A stretch of DNA of 8,882 nt from an uncultured Eubacteriales bacterium (GTDB taxonomy: Bacteria > Bacillota_A > Clostridia > Christensenellales > Aristaeellaceae). This document shows, piece by piece, positions 1 through 5,882 of the stretch. How positions within the stretch are numbered: position 1 is the stretch's first letter; each line of letters starts with the position of its first letter. The notes under the pieces are model-generated. The model saw only the letters and a program-made list of their open reading frames with translations, was not told the DNA's origin and searched no databases. The translations under genes were made by a program, and so were the position numbers. The stretch is taken from contig ONXY01000207.1 in assembly GCA_900321945.1 (NCBI GenBank), positions 1 to 8,882 of the forward strand, in the 5' to 3' direction.

Positions 1-1
1 C

Positions 2-1345
2 ATGCAGTGGATTCCCGGACTCGGGACGGACGTTTACTGCCGGGAGTGGCATGTGGATCCGGATATTCCCATGGGGGAGGACTGCCTTTATCTGAACGTA
101 TGGACGCCGGCGAAAAAGGCCGGGGAGAAGCTGCCGGTGCTCGTCTGGTTCTTCGGCGGCGGTCTCCAGTGCGGGTATACCGCGGAGATGGAATTTGACG
201 GGGAGCGGATCGCGCGCCGGGGCATCGTCGTCGTGACGGTGAACTACCGGGTCGGCGTCCTGGGCTTCCTGACCCATCCGGAGCTGACCCGGGAACAGCC
301 CGGGGATCCGGCGAACTTCGGCAATCTGGATCAGCAGGCGGGGCTGCGCTGGGTACGGCGGAATATCGCGGCCTTCGGCGGAGATCCGGAAAGAGTCACG
401 ATCGCCGGCCAGTCGGCGGGCGGCGGGAGCGTTCTGTCCCAGATGGCCTGCCCGGACAACCGGGGACTGTTTTCCGGCGCCGCGGTCATGAGCGCCATGA
501 TTTTCGACCCCTATCTCCGGCGGGAGGTTGGCCGGCCGGAAACGCTCCGGCAGGCGGAACGGAAGGGAGAGGAATTCTTTGAATTCCTGGGCGTGAAGTC
601 CCTGAAGGAGGCGCGCGCCGTGGACGCGGTGACGCTTCAGCGCCGCTATGAAAAGTATATGGAAAGCCATATCCCCTTCTTCACCGTGCGGGACGACCTT
701 TTCTGCGTCGGGGATCCCATCGCGCTGTACCTGGCGGGGAAATGCGCGGATGTGGTTCTGATGGCGGGAAACACCGGAGCCGAGTTCCTGAACGCCATAG
801 ACGCGGAGGACGAGGCGCGGCTGGAAGCGGAGGCCCGGAGGCTGTTCGGGGACGGAGCGGAGGAGTTCCTGGCCGCCCCGGGGAGCCGGGAAAAAGTTCC
901 GGAGCTGGGATACGCGCCGGCAAGCGGTATCGAATGCACTGTAAAGGGCGTCATGACGGAGGCGGCGAAGTCCGGAAGAAAAGGATACTGCTATCTCTTC
1001 GATCCGGATATGCCGGGCTGGGACAACCCCGGCACCTTCCACTCCTCGGATCTGTGGTTCTGGTTTGAGACGCTGGCGAAATGCTGGCGGCCGTTTACGG
1101 GACGGCATTACGATCTGGCCCGCCAGATGTGCGACTATTTCTGCAACTTTATCCGGACCGGGGATCCGAACGGAAAGGATCTGAACGGGGAGCCGCTCCC
1201 CCGCTGGGACGCCTGGTCGGAGGAAACGCCGTGCACCATGCGCTTCCTGCGCGGCGGCGCCAGCCCGGAAACCGCGCCGCTGCCCCCGCTGAAACGCTTC
1301 CTGTCCGGCCGGATCATGGACCGGATCCACGCCATGGAAGTCTGA
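2..1345 (+). CDS. Type B carboxylesterase (5' partial)
   Basis: This is a serine alpha/beta-hydrolase of the carboxylesterase type B family, which cleaves carboxylic esters; the natural substrate cannot be read from the sequence. The visible part has 447 codons. It shows the EDCLYLNVWTP signature (residues 26-36), the oxyanion-hole glycines FGGG (51-54), NYRVGVLGFL (81-90), and the nucleophile elbow GQSAGG with Ser138. The likely remaining catalytic residues are Glu261 (in GNTGAEFL) and His347 (in GTFHSSDLW). The frame is open to the left edge. Family members carry roughly 50-80 more residues before this point, including the usual F.GIPYA.PP region, so the Met at base 2 is almost certainly internal and the real start lies outside the window. 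No signal peptide can be judged. A bidirectional terminator follows 46 bp after the stop, so the gene probably ends its own transcription unit. Bacterial members often act on acylated plant-derived compounds or xenobiotics; that role here is inference. Confidence 0.93.
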   Translation: MQWIPGLGTDVYCREWHVDPDIPMGEDCLYLNVWTPAKKAGEKLPVLVWFFGGGLQCGYTAEMEFDGERIARRGIVVVTVNYRVGVLGFLTHPELTREQPGDPANFGNLDQQAGLRWVRRNIAAFGGDPERVTIAGQSAGGGSVLSQMACPDNRGLFSGAAVMSAMIFDPYLRREVGRPETLRQAERKGEEFFEFLGVKSLKEARAVDAVTLQRRYEKYMESHIPFFTVRDDLFCVGDPIALYLAGKCADVVLMAGNTGAEFLNAIDAEDEARLEAEARRLFGDGAEEFLAAPGSREKVPELGYAPASGIECTVKGVMTEAAKSGRKGYCYLFDPDMPGWDNPGTFHSSDLWFWFETLAKCWRPFTGRHYDLARQMCDYFCNFIRTGDPNGKDLNGEPLPRWDAWSEETPCTMRFLRGGASPETAPLPPLKRFLSGRIMDRIHAMEV

Positions 1346-1391
1346 GAAATGAAATTCCGGGGCGCCCGGAACGGGTTCTCCGGCTGTGGAA

Positions 1392-1422
1392 AACGCCTGC
1401 CCTCAGCATGAGGGCAGGCGTT
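1392..1422. terminator. Bidirectional intrinsic terminator
   Basis: A perfect 13-bp inverted repeat, AACGCCTGCCCTC and GAGGGCAGGCGTT, encloses a 5-base loop. It lies between the convergent carboxylesterase (stop at 1345) and the sugar isomerase-like gene (stop at 1450). Read on the minus strand, the stem ends in GCGTTTTCC, giving a short U-tract. Read on the plus strand it is followed by TTCTGACTGTTTCTCC, a weaker tract. It probably ends both units. Confidence 0.85.
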
Positions 1423-1449
1423 CTGACTGTTTCTCCGGACGGGCGGGGG

Positions 1450-2292
1450 TTATACGCTGATTCCTTCCGCGGCGGCCGCGGAGGCCACGTAATCGTAGGC
1501 CGCGGCGTATTCCTCAAAGGTGGTCATATGCTCCAGCAGTACGGGGGCTCCGGCCGGCAGCCACCGGTCCATGATGCGAAGCACCCGTCCGTAATCCAGG
1601 GTGCCCTCTCCCGGGGAACACTCCCGGATCACGGTCGTCAGAAGCATGGGATCCATGCGGGTATCCTTGATATGGGTGCTTTTGATATACGGCGCCAGAC
1701 TGCTGAAGCATTCCTCGATGAAATCCTCGGGCGCCAGGCTCCGCCGGGGCGAATTGATCATGTTCACGAAATCCATGTGGGCCGCGAACTGCTCCCGGTC
1801 CACGTCCCGGATCAGCTGCAGATACACCTCCGGGCTGTCGGGGATCATCCACGGCATGGGTTCCAGGCAGTAGAAGGCGCGCTTCGGATTCACGCTGTCG
1901 ATGATTTCGCGGACGGAAGCCACGATCTTCCGGTAGGTCTCCTCCGTAAAATTGCTTCTGTCCGCCGCGTCCCAGCCCGCGGAGCCGGCCGTGCCCGCGA
2001 TGTTGACGCAGCACGGGATACCGGCTTCCTCCGCCAGGGCGAGCTGGCCCATGGCGTAGTCCATCGCTTCGGCCGCGGCGGCCGGATCGGGGTCGAACAC
2101 GTTTTTCCATACGCCGATTTCAGCGATCATCACGCCGCGGCGCTCGCAGACGGCGCGGTACGCGTCGGTTTCCTCCCGGGGCGTGCGGCAGCTGAACGGC
2201 GCGGTAACGGCCTTAAAGCGCGAGGCGGCCAGCAGTTTTTCCCACTCCCCGGGGCCGCTGTATTTTCCGGCGACGGTTCCTCCAAGCAGCAT
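1450..2292 (-). CDS. Sugar-phosphate isomerase/epimerase-like TIM-barrel protein
   Basis: This 280-residue protein matches the xylose-isomerase-like TIM-barrel superfamily (AP endonuclease 2 / sugar phosphate isomerase-epimerase fold). Members usually interconvert ketoses or epimerise sugars using a divalent metal. Candidate metal ligands fall in the expected order on successive strands: Glu144 in CLEPMPW, Asp174 in AHMDFVN, His207 in STHIKD and Glu254 in LLEHM. The length is normal for the family, there is no signal peptide, and it is expected in the cytoplasm. The ATG at 2292 is preceded by GAGGGAGGA at a good distance, which fixes the start. It is the last gene of a minus-strand group; the nitroreductase gene ends 84 bp upstream and no clear terminator lies in that gap, so co-transcription is likely. 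The exact substrate is unknown. Inositol catabolism proteins and D-tagatose/psicose 3-epimerases share the fold, but nothing here picks one of them. Confidence 0.85.
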   Translation of the reverse strand: MLLGGTVAGKYSGPGEWEKLLAASRFKAVTAPFSCRTPREETDAYRAVCERRGVMIAEIGVWKNVFDPDPAAAAEAMDYAMGQLALAEEAGIPCCVNIAGTAGSAGWDAADRSNFTEETYRKIVASVREIIDSVNPKRAFYCLEPMPWMIPDSPEVYLQLIRDVDREQFAAHMDFVNMINSPRRSLAPEDFIEECFSSLAPYIKSTHIKDTRMDPMLLTTVIRECSPGEGTLDYGRVLRIMDRWLPAGAPVLLEHMTTFEEYAAAYDYVASAAAAEGISV

Positions 2293-2376
2293 TTCGGCAA
2301 TCCTCCCTCATTCTGTTATTCAGGGTACGCTTTCCTTTTCCCCGCCTTCAGCGGAGCCGCGAAAGCGGACCGGGTT

Positions 2377-3066
2377 TTACCTTCCGGCGGAAGCCGGGGA
2401 AAGGGGTTCGTGCCGCACCGAACGGCCGGAGACCGCGTCGAAATGATACGCGGCGATCCCGAGATCGACCTTCGTGAAGGCGCCGAATCCCTTTACCCGG
2501 ATGTATGCCTCCCCGTCCCGGAGGCTGAAGGCGAACTTCTGCTGATTGACGGCGGTCGGCGCTTTCAGCGCCGCTTCCACCCCGCGCCTGAACCACTCCG
2601 GGCAGGGACCGGATTCCGTTACGTCCGCGAACGCTTTGCTCTTCCGGGCGCGCCCCTGCGTTTCCCCGTATCCGAGGGCGATCACCATGCACAGGGCTTC
2701 GCCGCCGGGAATCAGTTTCCGGACCTTCCGTTTGCTGAACGTCAGCGCGGCCCAGCAGGTGTTCAGCCCGAGGGCCTGAGCGTACAGAACGGCTTTCTCT
2801 CCCCAGTAGCCGCAGCGGAAATCGAAATCCGGACCTTTCTTTCCGGCCAGAACGATATAGTTCCGGACGTTCCGGAAGCTGCCGTAATGCGCCAGCCTGG
2901 AATCGAAACCGGCCGGATCGTCGTACCGGATGAAGAAATGAAGGCCGGACTCCCGGTTGCACTTTTCCGTGAATTCGTTCAGCCGGAGGCGGGTTTCCTC
3001 CGCGACGGGACCGGTCCGGTAGGCTCTGACGGAGTGCCGGGCGTCGATGGCTTCGGGGACGGTCAT
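2377..3066 (-). CDS. Nitroreductase family protein (TM1586-type)
   Basis: This is a 229-residue flavin-dependent nitroreductase-like protein, probably cytoplasmic and FMN-binding. The N-terminus has the family signature ARHSVRAY (residues 9-16), where the basic and Ser residues normally hold the FMN phosphate. The middle has GYWGEKAVLYAQALGLNTCW (86-105), typical of the helix-rich core. The second half carries KAPTAVNQQKFAF (168-180) and KVDLGIAAYHF (199-209), which resemble a duplicated nitroreductase half as in the 'putative TM nitroreductase' family (TM1586). Such proteins reduce nitro compounds, quinones or flavins with NAD(P)H; the physiological substrate is unknown. Its ATG overlaps the TGA of the upstream MmcQ-EVE gene as ATGA (3063-3066). 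Its ribosome binding site, GGGAGGGAG, lies inside the last codons of that gene. Translational coupling is therefore likely, and the two proteins are probably made together. Confidence 0.87.
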   Translation of the reverse strand: MTVPEAIDARHSVRAYRTGPVAEETRLRLNEFTEKCNRESGLHFFIRYDDPAGFDSRLAHYGSFRNVRNYIVLAGKKGPDFDFRCGYWGEKAVLYAQALGLNTCWAALTFSKRKVRKLIPGGEALCMVIALGYGETQGRARKSKAFADVTESGPCPEWFRRGVEAALKAPTAVNQQKFAFSLRDGEAYIRVKGFGAFTKVDLGIAAYHFDAVSGRSVRHEPLSPASAGR

Positions 3067-3824
3067 TTCTTCTCCCTCCCTGTTCCGTAATTTTTCAGGT
3101 CCTCGCTGAGCTTCGCGGGAATTCCGCGCGGGCCGCGCACCGCGAAAATCCTGTATTCGGCGTTCAGCCTCTCAAAAGTGAACGCGCCGGCCGGGTAGCG
3201 TTTCAGCAGCCGGATCTTCATCAGCCGGCTGATTTTCAGCCCCTCCCGTTCAAAGCTGTAAGGGATGTCCGTGCAGGTTACGACGCAGCGGTACAGAATG
3301 GCGGAATAAGGCTGACCGACGTAAAGGTAGACAATGTCGCCCTTCCTGATCCCCTTTCCCTGCTTCCAGCGGATTTCCGTTTCCCGCGCGAAAGCCGTGA
3401 CGATATCGTAGTACTTCGGGTTTGAGGGAATCACCCAGTCTTTCGGGGGCCTGATCTCCAGCATTGTTTTCGCGGAGGCGGTCGCGGCGTAGCTTCCGTC
3501 GATCAGATCCTCGATCTGACGCATCGGCACCGTTCCGTCCAGCAGGACGGACAGCCAGCCCCCGCGCCCGGAGGAACGGGCAGGAAGGAATCCTTCCTGA
3601 CGCTTCAGCAGATCGAGAAGGAGCGGATCCGCGACCTTTACGGAAAGAACGTCGGCCCGGCCGTCTCCGGGCCGCGGTCCGGTTTCCATGACCGTCCCGT
3701 AGCTCTTTCTGTTGTCCGGATGCCGGAAGACGGCGTAATCCGGCCGGAGCATCCGGGGACGCTCGATTTCACAACCGTATTTTTCTCTGACGTAGCGGAA
3801 CACCTCTTCCCGCAGAGAGTCCAT
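3063..3824 (-). CDS. MmcQ/YjbR family protein with C-terminal EVE-like domain
   Basis: This protein of 253 residues has two parts. Residues 1 to about 118 match the MmcQ/YjbR fold, a small double-wing domain called DNA-binding by similarity: see VFRHPDNRKSYGTVME (32-47), a run ending LSVKVADPLLLDLL (60-73), the GWLSVLLDG segment (89-97) and a terminal SYAATA. Residues from about 129 to 250 look like an EVE/PUA-like domain: WVIPSNPKYYDI (130-141), WKQGKGIRKGDIVYLYVG (153-170), PYSAILYRC (172-180) and FTFERL (216-221). EVE domains in other proteins bind modified bases in DNA or RNA. I chose the ATG at 3824 because AAAGGAGGG stands 8 bases before it and the MmcQ fold begins there. The open frame continues upstream, but without conserved content. 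It is the first gene of the operon and overlaps the nitroreductase by 4 bp. The biological role is unknown; a nucleic-acid or modified-base sensing role is inference. Confidence 0.83.
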   Translation of the reverse strand: MDSLREEVFRYVREKYGCEIERPRMLRPDYAVFRHPDNRKSYGTVMETGPRPGDGRADVLSVKVADPLLLDLLKRQEGFLPARSSGRGGWLSVLLDGTVPMRQIEDLIDGSYAATASAKTMLEIRPPKDWVIPSNPKYYDIVTAFARETEIRWKQGKGIRKGDIVYLYVGQPYSAILYRCVVTCTDIPYSFEREGLKISRLMKIRLLKRYPAGAFTFERLNAEYRIFAVRGPRGIPAKLSEDLKNYGTGREKK

Positions 3825-3863
3825 GGAAAGCCCTCCTTTCCGGAGCCGCGGCGCTTCCGGAAC

Positions 3864-3872
3864 AGTATACCA
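3864..3872 (-). promoter_or_regulatory. Extended -10 promoter for the MmcQ-EVE operon
   Basis: On the minus strand the sequence reads TGGTATACT, an extended -10 element (TGn plus a hexamer with 5 of 6 consensus bases). A T-rich run (TTTTTTTG) sits about 16 bases upstream but is not a good -35, which suits an extended -10 promoter. The predicted transcription start lies about 33 bases before the ATG at 3824. Inference from motif only. Confidence 0.55.
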
Positions 3873-3951
3873 GAATCCGGACGGCAAAAAAAGACGCGGA
3901 ACGGACGGGGTTTTCCGGATCACGGAAGGAATGCGCCCGGTCCGCCCGGAA

Positions 3952-3957
3952 TATAAT
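3952..3957 (+). promoter_or_regulatory. Candidate -10 box for the GH3 gene
   Basis: A perfect TATAAT occurs 70 bp before the GH3 start, in otherwise GC-rich DNA. No recognisable -35 hexamer stands 16-18 bp upstream (the bases there read about GAATGC), so it may need an activator. The predicted transcript would contain the 12-codon leader ORF at 3993. The divergent operon promoter lies about 80 bp away on the other strand. Confidence 0.4.
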
Positions 3958-3992
3958 CCGGTGCGGAGCCGGCGGAGGCCGGAGGACGCCGC

Positions 3993-4031
3993 GTGAAAAA
4001 ACATCCGGGGGAAAGGGGTCTGATTTCATGA
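3993..4031 (+). CDS. Possible 12-codon leader ORF before GH3
   Basis: A GTG codon at 3993 is preceded by GGAGG (3981-3985) at a 7-base spacing. It opens a frame of 12 sense codons (fMet-KKHPGERGLIS) ending in TGA at 4029-4031. The stop overlaps the GH3 start codon as ATGA. The arrangement looks like translational coupling, and the leader's ribosome binding site is closer to consensus than the GAAAGGGG in front of GH3 itself. It is too short to test by codon use and could be chance; the GTGAAAAAA start also resembles the GH3 start ATGAAAAAA. No function is claimed. Confidence 0.25.
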   Translation: MKKHPGERGLIS

Positions 4032-5848
4032 AAAAACGGGGAGGATACGGCGGATTCCGGAGAAGCGGCGCGGCGGGCCGGCTGGCGGCGCTGATTCTGA
4101 CGCTCTGCGTTCTGTGGACGGGAGCGGCCGCAGCGGAGAACCGGTACGCGGGAATGACCGCGGAGGAGATCACGGCCTGCCTGACGCTGGAGCAGAAGGC
4201 GTCCCAGATGGTTCAGCCCGCGTGCTACAACGTGGACGCGAACGCGATGAGGCGGAACTGCTACGGCAGCATCCTTTCCCAGGCGGAGCATCTGGATGCC
4301 GCGGGCTGGCGGGAATACACCGCCTGGTTCCAGCGGGCCGCCCTGGAGTCGGACGCGGGGATCCCGTATCTGTACGGCCAGGACGACGTGCACGGCGTAA
4401 ACTACTGCCTGGGGGCGGTGATCTTCCCCCACAATATCGGCCTGGGCGCGGCCGGCGACGAGGATCTGATGTACCGGATCGGAAGGATCACGGCGGACGA
4501 GGCGAAGCTGTGCCACATGCTGTGGAACTTCGCGCCGTGCGTGGCGCAGTCCGCGGATCCGAGATGGGGAAGAACCTACGAGTCCTACGGATCGGATCCG
4601 GAGGCCATAAAAAGGCTCGGAACGGCCTACAGCCGGGGCCTGCTGGACGGGGGCCTGGCGGCCTGCCCGAAGCATTTTTTCGGGGACGGGAACACGGTCT
4701 TCGGAACCGGGGAAAGCTCGGACGTGCCGAGGCTGATCGACAGAGGGGACGCCCGCCTGTCCGAAGAGGAGGCCGCGGAGCTGCTTGATGTGTACAGAGA
4801 GCTGGTCGACGCCGGCGTTCAGACGGTGATGGTCAGCTTTTCCTCCCTGAACGGCGTGAAGATGCACGAAAACAAACAGTACATCGACGTGCTGAAGAAC
4901 GGGATGGGATTCGGCGGCTTTGTCGTCAGCGACTGGAACGCCGTGCAGCAGACCTCCCCGAACGGATATTACAGCCAGGTCGTTACGGCCGTGAATGCCG
5001 GAATCGACATGCTCATGGAGGTGGACACCTTTGAGCTGGCGCGGGATCAGATCGTGAAGGGCGTGAAAAACGGGGACATCTCCGAAGAAAGAGTGGACGA
5101 CGCGGTACGGCGCATCATCCAGGTGAAGCTGGATCTGGGGCTGTTCGACGATCCGATGTGCGAAGCGCTGGAGACGGAGCAGACGGAGACGGGATCGGAA
5201 GCGTACCGGGCCGTGGCGGAGGAAGCGGTGGAAAAGAGCCTTGTGCTGCTGAAGAACGAGAACGGCGTTCTTCCGCTGAAGCGCGGGACCGCCGTCTGGA
5301 TCACGGGCCCCGCGGCGGATCACGATCAGGCGCAGTGCGGCGGCTGGACCGTCGGCTGGAACGAGAGCCCGGAACGGGAGATTCCCGGCGTGACGTCCAT
5401 TCTGGAAGGGTTTGAGCAGACGGCGGAGGAGTACGGCATCCGGGTGATCACAAAGGAATCGGAGGCGGACCAGGCGGACGTGGTTCTCCTGGTCGTCGGC
5501 GAAAAGGCGTACGCCGAATGGAACGGCGATACGGACAATCCGGATCTGTGCGGGCCGCTGGGCCTGGCAGGAAACAAAAGCGCCATTGAGAAGGCGGAGC
5601 GCTCCGGCAAGCCGGTCGCCGCGTGCATCGTGGCCGGAAGGCAGGTGCTGATCGGCGATTACATCGACGGGTGGGACGGCGCGGTTATGTGCTATCTTCC
5701 CGGATCCGAAGGCCGGGGCGTGGCGAACGTGCTGTGCGGCGCGAAGCCCTTCACCGGCCGGCTGCCGAGCCCCTGGTACGGTTCCGTGGAGCAGATCGGC
5801 ACGGAGGAATCCTGGCTTCCGAAGGGGTACGGGCTGACGGCCGAATAA
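4028..5848 (+). CDS. Secreted GH3 beta-glucosidase / glucan exohydrolase
   Basis: This 606-residue glycoside hydrolase of family 3 removes beta-linked glucose units from the non-reducing ends of glucans or oligosaccharides. A Sec-type signal peptide is visible: a basic start (KKR, RR), the hydrophobic core LAALILTLCVLW (19-30) and AAAA-E with likely cleavage near residue 36. There is no proper lipobox, so it should be released or wall-associated. The TIM-barrel domain shows YGQDDVHG (116-123), FPHNIGLGA (133-141), DPRWGRTYESYGSDP (177-191), KHFFGDG (215-221) and the nucleophile Asp302 in GFVVSDWN. The second domain shows QCGGWTVGWN (436-445) and GEKAYAEWNGD, where Glu497 aligns with the acid/base Glu of barley ExoI. 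These motifs and the two-domain length, without a fibronectin-III tail, place it with ExoI/ExoP-like exohydrolases. The exact linkage specificity cannot be read. The ATG follows GAAAGGGG; the gene ends in tandem TAATAA directly before a terminator. Confidence 0.93.
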   Translation: MKKRGGYGGFRRSGAAGRLAALILTLCVLWTGAAAAENRYAGMTAEEITACLTLEQKASQMVQPACYNVDANAMRRNCYGSILSQAEHLDAAGWREYTAWFQRAALESDAGIPYLYGQDDVHGVNYCLGAVIFPHNIGLGAAGDEDLMYRIGRITADEAKLCHMLWNFAPCVAQSADPRWGRTYESYGSDPEAIKRLGTAYSRGLLDGGLAACPKHFFGDGNTVFGTGESSDVPRLIDRGDARLSEEEAAELLDVYRELVDAGVQTVMVSFSSLNGVKMHENKQYIDVLKNGMGFGGFVVSDWNAVQQTSPNGYYSQVVTAVNAGIDMLMEVDTFELARDQIVKGVKNGDISEERVDDAVRRIIQVKLDLGLFDDPMCEALETEQTETGSEAYRAVAEEAVEKSLVLLKNENGVLPLKRGTAVWITGPAADHDQAQCGGWTVGWNESPEREIPGVTSILEGFEQTAEEYGIRVITKESEADQADVVLLVVGEKAYAEWNGDTDNPDLCGPLGLAGNKSAIEKAERSGKPVAACIVAGRQVLIGDYIDGWDGAVMCYLPGSEGRGVANVLCGAKPFTGRLPSPWYGSVEQIGTEESWLPKGYGLTAE

Positions 5849-5850
5849 TA

Positions 5851-5882
5851 AAGGGGATCCGCTTTTCGCGGATCCCCTTTTT
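5851..5882. terminator. Bidirectional intrinsic terminator
   Basis: A perfect 12-bp inverted repeat, AAGGGGATCCGC and GCGGATCCCCTT, with a TTTTC loop begins 2 bases after the GH3 stop. On the plus strand it runs into TTTTT (5878-5882). On the minus strand the stem is followed by TTTATTATT, and the TAA stop of the convergent glycosidase (5883-5881) touches the hairpin. It therefore serves both genes in minimal space. Confidence 0.92.

Noticed and set aside
2293..2376. Terminator or promoter between the nitroreductase and isomerase-like genes
   Set aside because: Only 4-bp stems (such as CCGC-TTTC-GCGG) without a U-tract, and no convincing -35/-10 pair, are visible in the 84-bp gap.
1081..3090. 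Long plus-strand open frame of 669 codons
   Set aside because: It runs antisense through the isomerase and nitroreductase genes, has a low-complexity Arg/Gly/Pro-rich translation with no motif, and is a typical GC-rich shadow frame.
3825..4004. Upstream extension of the MmcQ-EVE frame to a start at 4004
   Set aside because: The extra 60 residues are not conserved-looking and run through the -10 element; the ATG at 3824 has a strong ribosome binding site.
4028..4140. Twin-arginine or lipoprotein signal on the GH3 protein
   Set aside because: The RR at residues 11-12 lacks the SRRxFLK context, and the Cys in LTLC lacks a small residue before it; a plain Sec signal fits better.
3920..5323. Minus-strand open frame of 467 codons
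   Set aside because: It lies antisense to the GH3 gene, has a His/Arg/Val-rich translation without family motifs, and carries no ribosome binding site signal that I can see.
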